A stretch of 64,000 nucleotides of DNA, taken from contig JAGRLT010000173.1 of assembly GCA_020441665.1 (NCBI GenBank), positions 1 to 64,000 on the forward strand, written 5' to 3'. Made by a program: the position numbers and the translations under genes. The DNA comes from Nitratireductor sp. (GTDB lineage: Bacteria > Pseudomonadota > Alphaproteobacteria > Rhizobiales > Rhizobiaceae). Numbering within the stretch: the stretch's first letter is position 1; each line of letters begins with the position of its first letter. Below are positions 25,801 to 35,610 of this stretch, in pieces. Below the pieces are notes generated by a model. The model worked only from the letters and a program-made list of their open reading frames with translations, was not told the DNA's origin and made no database searches.

Positions 25801-26732
25801 TGCGGCTGCGCGCGGTATTATCCGCTCTCCTTGCCTCGGTTGGGTTTCATCTGGGAGTTGCAGGCTTTTTGCTGCCTCAATCCATGAAGCCGGAGAGCCG
25901 GGGTGGCGACCAACGCGCCGTGTTCTCGATCGGAACCGACACCCTCGATGCCCTGATGTCCGGCGTCGAAACACTGGAAGCCGAACCGCTCGAAACGGTC
26001 CAAGCCGGGAGCGGCGAGGAAACCATGCCCGAGGTCACGGAAAGCGAGGCCGTTGAAAGCGACAAGGCTTCCAGGACCGGAACGGCGGTCGCATCTGAAC
26101 CTGACACCGCCGAACTCAGGCCATCCGAGCCGCTGGCGCGCGCGCGTCCTGAGCGCGTTCAATCCGAGGCCGGTGGGCTGCTGAGCGCTGCCGTGCCGGG
26201 CGATGAGAGCACCACCACGCCGAACATGCCCGTTGCCGTGCCACCGCGGCCGGCAACGGAAAAGAAGCGGAGTAAACCCATTGCCGACAAAACCCCTGCT
26301 TCCCCGGGAAAGACCACACGACAGCCTGAACGAGCGCAGGCGAAGACAACCCGGCCGCCGACCGCCGGGAAAACGGCCGGGGCGGGCGCGGGCGGCAACT
26401 CCAGTTCAAGCGCGAAACACGGGTCGAGCGGATCGAAAACCGCCCAGCCCAGCCGGAAAGAGGGAAATGCAGCCGCTTCGAACTATCCCGGCGAAGTGTA
26501 TGCCAAGATCGCACGCACCCGGCGCAAACGGGCCGGCGGCAACGGTACCGCACGGATCAGGTTTTCGATCGGTTCCGGCGGCGGGCTGGCCACGATAGTA
26601 CTGGCCGCAAGTTCCGGCAATGCACGGGTGGACGATGCCGCTCTTGCCCATGTGAGGCGCTCGGCTCCCTTTCCCAGGCCGCCGGCGGGCGCGCAGCGTT
26701 CATTTGTCATCCCCATTCAGTTCAAGAGGTGA
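25800..26732 (+). CDS. tonB: TonB energy transducer
   Basis: 310 residues. A single N-terminal helix (LRAVLSALLASVGFHLGVAG), a long Pro/Lys/Ala/Ser-rich periplasm-spanning middle (residues about 60-225) and a C-terminal TonB domain with YPGEVYAKIARTRRKRAGGN and GTARIRFSIGSGGGLATIVL, ending VIPIQFKR. The ATG at 25800 shares bases with the second exbD stop (TGATG). It is the last gene of the receptor operon and would serve the receptor at its head. Converges on ureG. Confidence 0.91.
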   Translation: MRLRAVLSALLASVGFHLGVAGFLLPQSMKPESRGGDQRAVFSIGTDTLDALMSGVETLEAEPLETVQAGSGEETMPEVTESEAVESDKASRTGTAVASEPDTAELRPSEPLARARPERVQSEAGGLLSAAVPGDESTTTPNMPVAVPPRPATEKKRSKPIADKTPASPGKTTRQPERAQAKTTRPPTAGKTAGAGAGGNSSSSAKHGSSGSKTAQPSRKEGNAAASNYPGEVYAKIARTRRKRAGGNGTARIRFSIGSGGGLATIVLAASSGNARVDDAALAHVRRSAPFPRPPAGAQRSFVIPIQFKR

Positions 26733-26781
26733 ATCCGATGACCGACGCTTTGCGGGGTTTGCGCCCGGTTCGGATGCGGGC

Positions 26782-27408
26782 CTAGCGGGTCATGCCGACA
26801 AGACCGCCCAATTGAGTCAGGAAGCCGACGATCTCCGCCTGTCCCTGTCCGTTCCGCAGATCGGTCATCAGATAGGGCCGGCCGCCGCGGGCGGCTTTCG
26901 CGTCCCTCTCCATTCGCTCAAGATCGGCCCCCACATAGGGGGCAAGGTCGACCTTGTTGATCACCAGCAGGTCGGAGCGGGTGATGGCCGGCCCGCCCTT
27001 GCGCGGAATATCGTCGCCCTGGCAGACCGAAATGACATAGATCGAGATGTCGGCAAGATCCGGCGAGAAGGTGGCGGCAAGATTGTCGCCACCCGACTCG
27101 ATGAAGATCACATCGAGATCGGCATGGCGGGCGCGCAGTTCCTCGATGGCGCGCAGATTGATGGAGGCATCCTCCCTTATGGCGGTGTGCGGGCAACCGC
27201 CGGTTTCGACCCCGATCACCCGGTCGCCGGGCAGCGCCTGCATGCGCGTCAGGGCCTCCGCATCCTCGCGGGTATAGATGTCGTTGGTGATCACGCCGAT
27301 CGACCAGCCGTCCCGCATGGCTTCGCACAGACGGGCGGTCAGGGTCGTTTTTCCCGAGCCAACCGGTCCGCCGATGCCGACACGCAGGGGTCCGTTGAAA
27401 GAGCTCAT
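26782..27408 (-). CDS. ureG: Urease accessory GTPase UreG
   Basis: SIMIBI GTPase that drives nickel insertion into urease. 208 residues, usual length. P-loop [18 protein letters not shown] at 11-28, the metal-binding CPH motif in [22 protein letters not shown] and the specificity motif [13 protein letters not shown] are intact. It overlaps ureF by 4 bases and is the last gene of the ureDABCEFG operon. Confidence 0.96.
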   Translation of the reverse strand: MSSFNGPLRVGIGGPVGSGKTTLTARLCEAMRDGWSIGVITNDIYTREDAEALTRMQALPGDRVIGVETGGCPHTAIREDASINLRAIEELRARHADLDVIFIESGGDNLAATFSPDLADISIYVISVCQGDDIPRKGGPAITRSDLLVINKVDLAPYVGADLERMERDAKAARGGRPYLMTDLRNGQGQAEIVGFLTQLGGLVGMTR

Positions 27409-28058
27409 GACAGGAACAGTCTCGGTTGCAGCGTTTCGTGGTTCATCGCGGCGATCTCGGCGCGAAACGCGGCGCTGCCGAGATCGTCGAGCGTCGAGGT
27501 CGCGGCCCTTGCCGCCACATCACCAATGACGGGTTCGAATTGCGCCAGCAGGCGGGCGGCACCGTCCTGACCGGTCACGGAAAGGCGGATCGCGCATTGC
27601 AGCTGGTTCGAGAGGAAGCTGGCAAGATAGGCGCCCAGCGCCGCCTTAAGGGCGATGCCGGCCCGGCCGCAGGCACAGCCCACCGCCACCGGCAGCGGCA
27701 GTCCCGCCGGCAGGGGCGCATCGGCAAACCAGTGGCGGGCGGCAGCCGTGAAGGAGCTGCCCTGATCGAGGATTTCCCTGTGCCGTTCGGCGGAGCCTGC
27801 AAGCGCCGCGCAGAGTTCGGACAACGGGCGGATCGCTTCTTCGCTTGCCGCCCCGCGCCAGGCCGCCGCGAACAGCACCGCGTCGTTCCAGGGCGATCCA
27901 TGGCGCAGCAGGGTTTCAAGCCATCGCGACAACCCGTCGGCGGCATCGACGCTGCCCTGCGCCACAGCCTGTTCCAGCCCGGCCGAATAGGCGAACGAGC
28001 CGGTCGGAAACACCGGTGACAGCCACGCCATCAGCCGGATGAGCGAAGCGTCAGTCAT
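27405..28058 (-). CDS. ureF: Urease accessory protein UreF
   Basis: All-helical partner that links UreD-bound apourease to UreG. 217 residues. Typical features: [20 protein letters not shown] at the N-terminus, WNDAVLF, and [20 protein letters not shown] toward the end. The ATG at 28058 begins the family start [10 protein letters not shown] and overlaps the end of ureE by 8 bases. Confidence 0.93.
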   Translation of the reverse strand: MTDASLIRLMAWLSPVFPTGSFAYSAGLEQAVAQGSVDAADGLSRWLETLLRHGSPWNDAVLFAAAWRGAASEEAIRPLSELCAALAGSAERHREILDQGSSFTAAARHWFADAPLPAGLPLPVAVGCACGRAGIALKAALGAYLASFLSNQLQCAIRLSVTGQDGAARLLAQFEPVIGDVAARAATSTLDDLGSAAFRAEIAAMNHETLQPRLFLS

Positions 28059-28545
28059 GATGATGCCCATGACCGTGATGCGCATGGCCATGATCGTGCG
28101 GGGGATGCACGCCGCCATAGGCGCCGCCTTCGGGATCGAACGGCGCCTCGATCTCGCTGACCGATGCACCGAGACCTTCGAGCATGGCGCGGATGACGGG
28201 GTCGCGGCGAAGGAGGAGGTGGTCCTCCTCGATCTGGGCGGCCAGATGGCGGTTGCCGATCTGCCAGGTAAGCGAAAGCAGATGGCGTCGATCGCGGCCC
28301 CGCACCGCATAGAGCTCTTCCGGCAGGGCGCGCACCGCGACAATGCGCCCATCGTCAAGCACCAGCCCGTCGCCATGGCGCAGCAGGCGGGCCTGCGGCA
28401 GATCGAGCAGAAAGGACAGCGTCGAGCCATTCGCCATGCGGTCGCTGGTCATCATCATGCGGCGGCGGTGCCGCGCCGCCTCGTCGAGCGTGATCGTTGC
28501 CGCCGGCTGCGCGAAATCCCGGGTGATGGCGGAGCACCGGTGCAT
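28051..28545 (-). CDS. ureE: Urease nickel chaperone UreE
   Basis: Delivers Ni2+ to the urease assembly complex. About 164 residues from the ATG at 28545. The middle carries the UreE core ([20 protein letters not shown], then [17 protein letters not shown]), and the C-terminus ends in a His-rich nickel-storage tail ([18 protein letters not shown]). Between ureC (13-base gap) and ureF (8-base overlap). Confidence 0.92.
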   Translation of the reverse strand: MHRCSAITRDFAQPAATITLDEAARHRRRMMMTSDRMANGSTLSFLLDLPQARLLRHGDGLVLDDGRIVAVRALPEELYAVRGRDRRHLLSLTWQIGNRHLAAQIEEDHLLLRRDPVIRAMLEGLGASVSEIEAPFDPEGGAYGGVHPPHDHGHAHHGHGHHHD

Positions 28546-28558
28546 TTTCAGTTGCCCC

Positions 28559-30271
28559 TCAAAACAGAAAGTAGCGCTGCGCCATGGGCAGCACACTCGC
28601 CGGCTCGCAGGTCAGCAATTCGCCATCGGCCCGCACCTCATAGGTCTCGGGATCGACCTCGATCTGCGGCGTCGCATCGTTGAGCACCATGGAGGCTTTC
28701 GAGATGCCGCCACGGGTATTGTCGACGGCGAAAAGCTGCTTTTCGACGCCGAGCCTGCCGCGCAGGCCGTTGCCGGCCGCCGCCTTCGAGACGAAGATGA
28801 CCGACGAATGGGCGACCGCCTTGCCGAAAGCAGCGAACATCGGCCGCATATGGACCGGCTGCGGCGTCGGGATGGAGCCATTGGGATCGCCCATGGGCGC
28901 GGCGGCAATCGTGCCGCCGATCAGCACCAGGGCCGGCTTGACGCCGAAAAAGGCCGGCTCCCAGATCACCATGTCCGCCCGCTTGCCCACTTCGATCGAA
29001 CCGATCTCCCGGGACATGCCGTGAGCGATCGCCGGATTGATCGTGTATTTGGCGATGTAGCGGCGGACGCGGAAATTGTCGTTGTCGCCTGTCTCCTGCG
29101 CGAGCCGGCCGCGCTGGCGCTTCATCTTGTCGGCGGTCTGCCAGGTGCGGACAATCACCTCGCCGACACGCCCCATCGCCTGGCTGTCGGAAGAGATGAT
29201 CGAAAACGCGCCGATGTCGTGCAGGATGTCCTCCGCGGCGATCGTCTCCCGGCGGATGCGGCTTTCGGCGAAGGCGATATCCTCCGGGATCGACGCGTCG
29301 AGATGATGGCAGACCATCAGCATGTCGAGATGCTCTTCCAGCGTGTTGACCGTGTAGGGCCGCGTCGGATTGGTCGAGGCCGGCAGCACATTGGCTTCAC
29401 CGCAGACCTTGATGATGTCGGGGGCATGGCCGCCGCCGGCCCCCTCGGTGTGGAAGGCATGGATGGTGCGGCCCTTGAAGGCGGCGATCGTGCTCTCGAC
29501 GAAACCCGATTCGTTGAGCGTATCGGTATGGATCATCACCTGCACGTCGTGATCGTCGGCAACCGAAAGGCAGCAATCGATCGCCGCTGGCGCGGTGCCC
29601 CAGTCCTCGTGCAGCTTGAGCGCGCAGGCGCCGCCCTCGATCATCTCGACAAGCGCTCCCGGCTGCGAGGCATTGCCCTTGCCGGCAAGGCCGATATTCA
29701 TCGGGAAGGCATCGAGCGACTGGATCATCCGGCCGATATGCCACGGTCCGGGCGTACAGGTCGTTGCCAGCGTTCCATGCGCCGGCCCGGTGCCGCCGCC
29801 CAGCATGGTAGTGAGCCCGCTCATCAGCGCTTCCTCGATCTGCTGCGGGCAGATGAAGTGGATATGGCTGTCGAAGCCGCCGGCGGTGATGATCCTGCCT
29901 TCGCCGGCGATCACTTCGGTGCCGGGTCCGATGACGATATCGACGCCTGTCTGCGTGTCGGGATTGCCCGCCTTGCCGATGGCGGCGATGCGCCCGTCCC
30001 TCAGCCCGATATCGGCCTTGAGGATGCCGGTGTGATCGACGATCAGCGCATTGGTGATGACGGTATCCACCGCGCCGCCGGCGCGCGTTATCTGGGACTG
30101 GCCCATGCCGTCGCGAATCACCTTGCCGCCGCCGAACTTGACCTCCTCGCCGTGGCGGGTCAGGTCGCGCTCGACCTCGATGAACAGTTCGGTGTCGGCC
30201 AGCCGCACCTTGTCGCCAATGGTCGGGCCGAACATGGCGGCGTATTCAGCACGCGAGAGAGTTGCCGGCAT
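28559..30271 (-). CDS. ureC: Urease alpha subunit UreC
   Basis: Catalytic subunit hydrolysing urea to ammonia and carbamate. 570 residues, full length. The nickel ligands are in place: H136 and H138 in DSHIHFI, the carbamylated lysine K219 in [10 protein letters not shown] with H221, the H in [10 protein letters not shown], and the flap histidine in [12 protein letters not shown] at 30271 shares a base with the ureB stop. No damage is visible, so an active urease is expected. Confidence 0.97.
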   Translation of the reverse strand: MPATLSRAEYAAMFGPTIGDKVRLADTELFIEVERDLTRHGEEVKFGGGKVIRDGMGQSQITRAGGAVDTVITNALIVDHTGILKADIGLRDGRIAAIGKAGNPDTQTGVDIVIGPGTEVIAGEGRIITAGGFDSHIHFICPQQIEEALMSGLTTMLGGGTGPAHGTLATTCTPGPWHIGRMIQSLDAFPMNIGLAGKGNASQPGALVEMIEGGACALKLHEDWGTAPAAIDCCLSVADDHDVQVMIHTDTLNESGFVESTIAAFKGRTIHAFHTEGAGGGHAPDIIKVCGEANVLPASTNPTRPYTVNTLEEHLDMLMVCHHLDASIPEDIAFAESRIRRETIAAEDILHDIGAFSIISSDSQAMGRVGEVIVRTWQTADKMKRQRGRLAQETGDNDNFRVRRYIAKYTINPAIAHGMSREIGSIEVGKRADMVIWEPAFFGVKPALVLIGGTIAAAPMGDPNGSIPTPQPVHMRPMFAAFGKAVAHSSVIFVSKAAAGNGLRGRLGVEKQLFAVDNTRGGISKASMVLNDATPQIEVDPETYEVRADGELLTCEPASVLPMAQRYFLF

Positions 30272-30576
30272 TACAGATCCCCCATCACTTTGCCGTTGAA
30301 GCCGTAGACCTTCCGCCCGCCGCCCATCGGCACCAGCGTCACGTCGCGGCTCTGGCCGGGTTCGAAGCGCACCGCCGTGCCGGGCGCGATGTCGAGGCGG
30401 TAGCCGCGCGCCCTTTCCCGGTCGAAGTCGAGCGCCCCGTTGGTCTCGCAAAAATGATAATGGCTGCCGACCTGCACCGGCCGGTCGCCGGTATTGGCGA
30501 CATGCAGCGTGATCGCCTCGGCACCCTCATTGAAGGTGACGGCGCCGGTGGCAGCAATGATTTCTCCGGGGATCAT
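30271..30576 (-). CDS. ureB: Urease beta subunit UreB
   Basis: Structural subunit, 101 residues, starting [20 protein letters not shown] and containing [18 protein letters not shown] and [18 protein letters not shown], the UreB signatures. It is separate from UreA, as is usual for alpha-proteobacteria. Nine bases after ureA; its stop overlaps the ureC ATG. Confidence 0.96.
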   Translation of the reverse strand: MIPGEIIAATGAVTFNEGAEAITLHVANTGDRPVQVGSHYHFCETNGALDFDRERARGYRLDIAPGTAVRFEPGQSRDVTLVPMGGGRKVYGFNGKVMGDL

Positions 30577-30585
30577 GGGTGTGTC

Positions 30586-30888
30586 CTAGCGTATCGGCTG
30601 ATGTACGGTGACGAGCTTGGTGCCATCGGGAAAGGTCGCCTCCACCTGCACGTCGTGGATCATCTCGGCGATGCCCTCCATCACCTGGTCGCGGGCGACG
30701 ACATGGGCGCCCGCCGCCATCAGATCGGCGACCGCGCGGCCGTCGCGCGCGCCCTCGACGACGAAATCGGTGATCAGCGCGATCGCTTCGGGATGGTTGA
30801 GCTTGACGCCGCGTTCCAGCCGGCGCCGCGCCACCATCGCCGCCATCGATATCAGCAGCTTGTCTTTTTCCCTGGGTGTCAGGTTCAT
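30586..30888 (-). CDS. ureA: Urease gamma subunit UreA
   Basis: Structural subunit, 100 residues. [40 protein letters not shown] and the end [13 protein letters not shown] are typical. Twelve bases after ureD, which places the structural genes in the same transcript. Confidence 0.96.
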   Translation of the reverse strand: MNLTPREKDKLLISMAAMVARRRLERGVKLNHPEAIALITDFVVEGARDGRAVADLMAAGAHVVARDQVMEGIAEMIHDVQVEATFPDGTKLVTVHQPIR

Positions 30889-30900
30889 TTTCCTCGGTCC

Positions 30901-31737
30901 TCAAAGTGTCCAGAGTTTCGGTAGTGGCGTCTGCGGTTCGAGCAGGCCGATGACCGGCACCAGCCTCCGGCGCAGCTCGTATCCGTTCGCGGCAACCAGC
31001 CGGATCAGGAGCTTGCCGGACCAGGCCGATGCACCGCCCGCATCGCCGATGAGGCGACGCGCATCGGTAACGAGGGCTTCGGCCCTTGGCGAAATCAGCA
31101 GGACCGTGGCGAATGCATGGTCCCCGCCGGCGACCGCGCCGGCCTTCAATCTGTCGGCAATACGTCCCGCGATGGCGAATTCCTCGGCATGCACCGCTTT
31201 CCCGTCGACGAACAATCGCCACCGATCGCGAAGCGAACCGGTAACCACTTCCTCCCGCATGGCGGTTCGCCCGAAGACGACCGGCTCAACGAACAGCGCC
31301 TCGGATTGACCGTCGAGATGGGCGGTGATCCTGCGCTCGAGCGCGCCGCGGTCGAACAGGATCGTCTCCTGCGGCAGCCAGCTCAACCTCGATCCCGCTC
31401 CGGCCCGGATCGTGACGGTTATCTTCGCGGCGGCACCGGCCGACCGGTAGATCTTTTCGCTCGCCTGCGTGGTCACCGACAGGGCAGTGCCCGGACCTGC
31501 CTCGAACGACCATGCCAGCTCGTCCCCGCCGGTCATGCCGCCGGCCGTATTGATCATGACGGCTTCCAGGCCGTGCCGGCCACGGTGCCGGGGAAGGCGC
31601 AACCGGGCGCAGCCCTGCTGGTAGAGGGTCTTCAGCCGGGTCTCGGCATCGAGATGAACCACCGACAGCCGACCGGTGCCGCTGCTGCGCTGCAGCCGGG
31701 CCGTGTCATGCTCTGCCGGGGCATTTCGTGCCGTCAT
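30901..31737 (-). CDS. ureD: Urease accessory protein UreD
   Basis: Scaffold that binds apourease and recruits UreF and UreG. About 278 residues from the ATG at 31737, chosen because AGGAACGGG lies just upstream; ATGs at 31782 and 31857 would add poorly conserved residues. Core features: VMINTAGGMTGGDELAWSF and TTQASEKIYRS, then ARITAHLDGQSEALFVEPVV-like sequence. It heads the ureDABCEFG operon. Confidence 0.92.
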   Translation of the reverse strand: MTARNAPAEHDTARLQRSSGTGRLSVVHLDAETRLKTLYQQGCARLRLPRHRGRHGLEAVMINTAGGMTGGDELAWSFEAGPGTALSVTTQASEKIYRSAGAAAKITVTIRAGAGSRLSWLPQETILFDRGALERRITAHLDGQSEALFVEPVVFGRTAMREEVVTGSLRDRWRLFVDGKAVHAEEFAIAGRIADRLKAGAVAGGDHAFATVLLISPRAEALVTDARRLIGDAGGASAWSGKLLIRLVAANGYELRRRLVPVIGLLEPQTPLPKLWTL

Positions 31738-32082
31738 ACCCGTTCCTGCTGGCCCGTTCCTGCTGGTCTGCCGCAACTCCATCGGGACCCGCCATGCTGT
31801 AGACGTGATCGCCGATCTCGCGGCAAAAGTCGAGCGATTGCTGGGCTGCATCGACATTCAGGATGGGTATGCGGCGAATCTCTCACGGCGGGATCGCGCG
31901 CGCTGCGATGTGACCAAATGCACATCCCGGTTCGAGCCGGCGGGCTATGCATCACCGCGACGGGGACATCCCGTACCCATCCCAAGAGCTTCCCTCTCGG
32001 GAGCAGACCGCCGAGCACGCTTCAAAACGCCCCAAGGAAGCATGTTTGGCGGTCTGTGTTTTTGTGCTGAAGCCGATACGGC
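31738..32082. other. Intergenic region upstream of ureD
   Basis: About 345 bases between ureD and the carbonic anhydrase gene, both on the minus strand. No coding sequence is supported. It should hold the urease promoter. A CRP/FNR-like palindrome (31908-31925) is the only clear motif; no sigma-54 promoter was found. Confidence 0.55.
31908..31925. promoter_or_regulatory. CRP/FNR-family-like site upstream of ureD
   Basis: ATGTGACCAAATGCACAT is symmetric except for one base pair and fits TGTGA-N6-NCACA, close to the CRP consensus. It lies about 170 bases before the ureD start. The binding protein is not known. Confidence 0.35.
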
Positions 32083-32724
32083 CTAAGCCTTCGGGCGGGC
32101 GAAATCGCCACTCTCGCGGTTCATCACCCACAATTCCCCGCTGGAAATATCGAACCAGGCACCATGCAGGGTGAGCTTTCCCTTTTCGGAGAGGATGCGG
32201 ACACAGGGAAAGGTCATCAGATTGGCAAGCGAGTTGCGGATCGAGATTCGTTCCAGCGCCGTCTGGCGCTCGGCCTGGGTCAGCACCGTCGAAGAGGAGA
32301 CCTGACCGGTAAGCGGCGCCAGCATGCTCATCCACTTGCCGATGAAATCGCCCGGCGAAAGCGGCTTGTCGCCTGGGTCGAGCGCTGCCGAGATGCCGCC
32401 ACAACGGCCATGGCCCATCACCACGATGTGCTTGACCCTGAGCCCCTGCACGGCGAATTCGAGCGCTGCCGAGGTGGCGTGAAATTCGCCATCCGGTTCA
32501 TAGGGCGGAACGAGGTTGGCGACATTGCGCACGACGAACAATTCGCCCGGCCCGCAATTGAAAATGGTTTCCGGCGCGGCGCGCGAATCGCAGCAGGCGA
32601 TCACCAGCACTTCGGGCTTCTGACCACGATCGGCGAGGTCTTCATAGCGCTCCCGCGCGCTGGCATAGTGCCCGTTCATGAAATCGCGATAGCCGGCCAG
32701 CAGCCGTTCCGGAAAATCACTCAT
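32083..32724 (-). CDS. Beta-class carbonic anhydrase
   Basis: Interconverts CO2 and bicarbonate in the cytoplasm. 213 residues. Zinc site C44 with the D46/R48 dyad in CCDSRAAPE, H105 and C108 in GHGRCGG; the segments GELFVVRNVANLVPPYE and FIGKWMSMLAP are typical of proteobacterial beta enzymes. Upstream of the urease operon on the same strand. Urea hydrolysis releases carbamate and hence CO2, so a link with urease is plausible, although the 345-base gap argues for its own transcript. Confidence 0.93.
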   Translation of the reverse strand: MSDFPERLLAGYRDFMNGHYASARERYEDLADRGQKPEVLVIACCDSRAAPETIFNCGPGELFVVRNVANLVPPYEPDGEFHATSAALEFAVQGLRVKHIVVMGHGRCGGISAALDPGDKPLSPGDFIGKWMSMLAPLTGQVSSSTVLTQAERQTALERISIRNSLANLMTFPCVRILSEKGKLTLHGAWFDISSGELWVMNRESGDFARPKA

Positions 32725-32803
32725 ACCTGTCTCCTGCGGCCCGTGAGCCCTGTTCCTTTTTCGTCATTCATCGCCAAATGGCAACCGGCAATCCACTGCG
32801 CCG

Positions 32804-33643
32804 TCAGCCGAAGCTCCGCACCATCACATTCGCCCTGGGCTGGCGGATCGATCCGGCATCGGCTTCGAGCATCAGTTCGTCGGCGCGCTGGCCGGCGGCA
32901 TGGGCGACAATCTCGAACACGCTTGCGGTTACCCGCCGCAATGCCTCCTCGGGGGCGGCGCCATCCAGCAGGTGCGACAGGAGCAGCGCGGCCGTCAGGT
33001 CGCCCGGCCCGTTCGGCGGATGGTCGAGCCGACGGTGCTCGGCCATCCATGCCTTGCCGCCGCAAATCAGGAGATTGCCGAGATTGCCGCGCATCATGCC
33101 GGGCATCGAGGTGATCAGGACGGTCTGCGCATGGAGCCTGTCGCAGGCGGCGATTGCGGCCCTGGCTTCCGGCATGTCGAGGCCGGCAAGCCGGCCGAAC
33201 TCGAACCGGTTCGGCGTCAGAATATCGGCCTGCGCGACCAGACAATCGCAGATTGCCGCCGCCGTGTCCGCGCCGACATACAGCTTGCCGTGATCGCCCA
33301 TCACCGGGTCGCAGGCATGGAGCAGGCCGGCATGGTTGGCTTTCAGCCGGGCAATGAACGCACCCACAAGGCGCGCCTGCGCCGCCGTCGCCATATAGCC
33401 GGTCAGCACCGCCGCCACCTCGCCGATCCAGGGCGAGGCCTCAAGATCGCCCAGCAGCGCGGCGAACTGGTCCTCATCCGGCACGATGCGGGTCGCCGGC
33501 CCGTGGCCTGGATGAAACGGCAGGGTGATCGTCGGCACCGCCCAGACGGGATGGCCCAGCACTTCGAGCGCGAACACCGCGGCGCGGTTGCCCACCGAGC
33601 CGCGCACCACATGGCTGGAGATCACGATGACCGGTTTCTTCAT
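32804..33643 (-). CDS. pdxY: Pyridoxal kinase PdxY
   Basis: Ribokinase-fold enzyme that phosphorylates pyridoxal in the B6 salvage pathway. 279 residues. VISSHVVRGSVGNRAAVFAL at the N-terminus, GYM in the substrate site, CDPVMGDHGKLYVG, ADILTPNRFE and the catalytic region PNGPGDLTAALLLSHLL, with the anion-hole aspartate in GPGD. ATG at 33643. Stands alone on the minus strand. Confidence 0.93.
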   Translation of the reverse strand: MKKPVIVISSHVVRGSVGNRAAVFALEVLGHPVWAVPTITLPFHPGHGPATRIVPDEDQFAALLGDLEASPWIGEVAAVLTGYMATAAQARLVGAFIARLKANHAGLLHACDPVMGDHGKLYVGADTAAAICDCLVAQADILTPNRFEFGRLAGLDMPEARAAIAACDRLHAQTVLITSMPGMMRGNLGNLLICGGKAWMAEHRRLDHPPNGPGDLTAALLLSHLLDGAAPEEALRRVTASVFEIVAHAAGQRADELMLEADAGSIRQPRANVMVRSFG

Positions 33644-33704
33644 GCCCTGACCATCCGCTTATGCCCTTGCCGGCAGGCTGGCCGGCATGCGTACCGGCAA
33701 CCTC

Positions 33705-34004
33705 TTAGCGGAATACATAGGTGACGGCGAGATGAACGATCAGGCCGATCACTGCCAGCAGGCCGAGCCCGCGGCCGATGCGTTTTCCGATCACCGCGAC
33801 GGGATCCCTGTCGTCCGCATTGCCGTCGATCCCGTCAAACGGACGGTGCAACTGGTTGACCCCGCGCGCCAGCGACGACGTGCCGATGGTTTCGGAATCC
33901 CGCGCCACGCGGTCGAGGATGCGTTTCGCCTCCCGCTCGTCTTCCCCCTGCTCCGGCGCCAACCCCGGCCCCCGTTCCGGTTTTTGTTCCGGTTTCCTGG
34001 TCAT
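33705..34004 (-). CDS. Small hypothetical membrane protein
   Basis: 99 residues, no family recognised. The first 70 residues are charged and hydrophilic (KPEQKPERG, then EREAKRILDRVARDSETIG), and a single C-terminal helix (GRGLGLLAVIGLIVHLAVTY, residues about 78-97) would anchor it in the membrane. Such tail-anchored proteins are common in Rhizobiales genomes. A clean ATG and end-to-end coding character support it; it lies beside pdxY and divergent from the MFS gene. Confidence 0.72.
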   Translation of the reverse strand: MTRKPEQKPERGPGLAPEQGEDEREAKRILDRVARDSETIGTSSLARGVNQLHRPFDGIDGNADDRDPVAVIGKRIGRGLGLLAVIGLIVHLAVTYVFR

Positions 34005-34198
34005 GTGCGCTTCCCGATTTCGCGGCAGCGGGCATATTGCTTGCCACCGCTGCCGATCTCGTTACCGAACCTAACGGCATCGCGATCGCATTGCGAGTCC
34101 TGCCACCGATTGCCACCACGGCGCGCTGGCGCGGCGGGCGAATTCCTGCCATATTCCCGGTTACGCCACTCACGCGAAGGGGAACCACCAGGGGCACG

Positions 34199-35596
34199 AT
34201 GTCGGGTGCAGCGAACAACCGCGCCGGGAGCGCAGGCGGTAAATCCGGATCCGGGGGGATTTTCGGCTGGATGATGTTCGACTGGGCCGCCCAGCCCTTT
34301 TTCACCCTGGTCACCACCTTCATCTTCGGGCCCTATTTCGTCTCCCGCCTGTCGGATGACCCGGTCTGGGGCCAGTCGGTCTGGACCTTCGGCATCGCGG
34401 CTGCCGGCATTGCCATCGCCATACTGTCGCCGATCCTCGGCTCGATTGCCGACCAGACCGGCCCGCGCAAACCCTGGATCGCCTTCTTCGCGCTTCTGAA
34501 GATCACAGCCCTGCTCTCGCTCTGGTACGCCGAACCCGGCTCCAACCTGATCTGGGTGGCGGCGGTCTTCTCGGTTGCCATGGTCTCGGCCGAATTTTCC
34601 ATCGTCTTCAACGATTCCATGCTGCCGCGCCTCGCCTCGAAGGAAACCATCGGCAAGGTTTCCAACATCGCCTGGGGGCTTGGCTATCTCGGCGGCATGA
34701 TCACGCTGATTTTCGTGGTCGGTTTTCTTGCCGCGAGCCCCGATTCCGGCAAGACCTTTCTCGGGCTCGACCCGCTCTTCGGGCTCGATCCGGCGACGGC
34801 GGAAGGCGACCGGGCCGTCGGCCCGCTCTCGGCGATCTGGTATGCGCTTTTCGTGCTGCCGATGTTCTTCTTCACGCCCGATTCGACCGCCCGGCGCCGG
34901 ATGGGCGAGGCCGTGCGCAGCGGCATCCGGGAACTGAAATCGACGTTCGGCGAGGCGCGCCGGCGCAAGGGCATTTTCCAGTTCCTCGTTGCCCGCATGG
35001 TCTATCAGGACGGGGTCAACGCGCTGCTGGCACTCGGCGGCGCCTTTGCCGCCACCATGTTTGCCTGGCAGACCGCCGAAATCGGCCTGTTCGGCATCAT
35101 TCTCAACATCGTCGCGATACCCGCCTGTTTTGCCGCCGCCTGGTTCGATACCAGATTCGGCTCGAAATGGGTGGTGCTGGCCTCGATCGCGGCCCTGTTC
35201 GTCGCGACGCTCGGAATTCTCTCGACCGGGCCGGGCTATACGCTGTTCGGCCTGCTGCCGCTGCCCGGCGAGGATACCGGCGGCCTGTTCGGCACACCGG
35301 CCGAAAAAGCCTATATCGTCTTCGGCCTGCTCGTCGGCATCGCCTTCGGTCCGGTTCAGGCCTCGTCGCGCTCCTGGCTTGCCAGAAGCGTCAGCGAGGA
35401 TGAGGCCGGCCGCTATTTCGGCCTGTACGCCCTGGCCGGGCGGGCGACCAGTTTCGTCGCGCCGCTCCTGATCGGCATCGTGACCTCGCTCGCCGTGTCA
35501 CAGCGCGCCGGCATGGCGGTCATACTGGCTTTCCTGGCGGCAGGGCTCGTCATCGCGATTACCACGCCCTATCCCGCCGACACGCCGCGAGAGTGA
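34199..35596 (+). CDS. UMF1-type MFS transporter (Atg22-like)
   Basis: Major-facilitator transporter of about 465 residues with some 12 helices. The start of the domain, GWMMFDWAAQPFFTLVTTFI, FGPYF, and AFFALLKITALLSLWYAE fit the UMF1 (Vps22/Atg22-like) family. Substrate not known; vacuolar Atg22 exports amino acids. The ATG at 34199 has AGGGG upstream. The N-terminal 25 residues are Gly/Ser-rich. Converges on purH with a 14-base gap. Confidence 0.86.
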   Translation: MSGAANNRAGSAGGKSGSGGIFGWMMFDWAAQPFFTLVTTFIFGPYFVSRLSDDPVWGQSVWTFGIAAAGIAIAILSPILGSIADQTGPRKPWIAFFALLKITALLSLWYAEPGSNLIWVAAVFSVAMVSAEFSIVFNDSMLPRLASKETIGKVSNIAWGLGYLGGMITLIFVVGFLAASPDSGKTFLGLDPLFGLDPATAEGDRAVGPLSAIWYALFVLPMFFFTPDSTARRRMGEAVRSGIRELKSTFGEARRRKGIFQFLVARMVYQDGVNALLALGGAFAATMFAWQTAEIGLFGIILNIVAIPACFAAAWFDTRFGSKWVVLASIAALFVATLGILSTGPGYTLFGLLPLPGEDTGGLFGTPAEKAYIVFGLLVGIAFGPVQASSRSWLARSVSEDEAGRYFGLYALAGRATSFVAPLLIGIVTSLAVSQRAGMAVILAFLAAGLVIAITTPYPADTPRE

Positions 35597-35610
35597 TCAC
35601 CGCTCATCCG

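Noticed and set aside
28343..30307. Long plus-strand frame opposite ureC
   Set aside because: Same GC-driven antisense effect; ureC is intact with all nickel ligands and the antisense product is Arg/Asp/His-rich without motifs.
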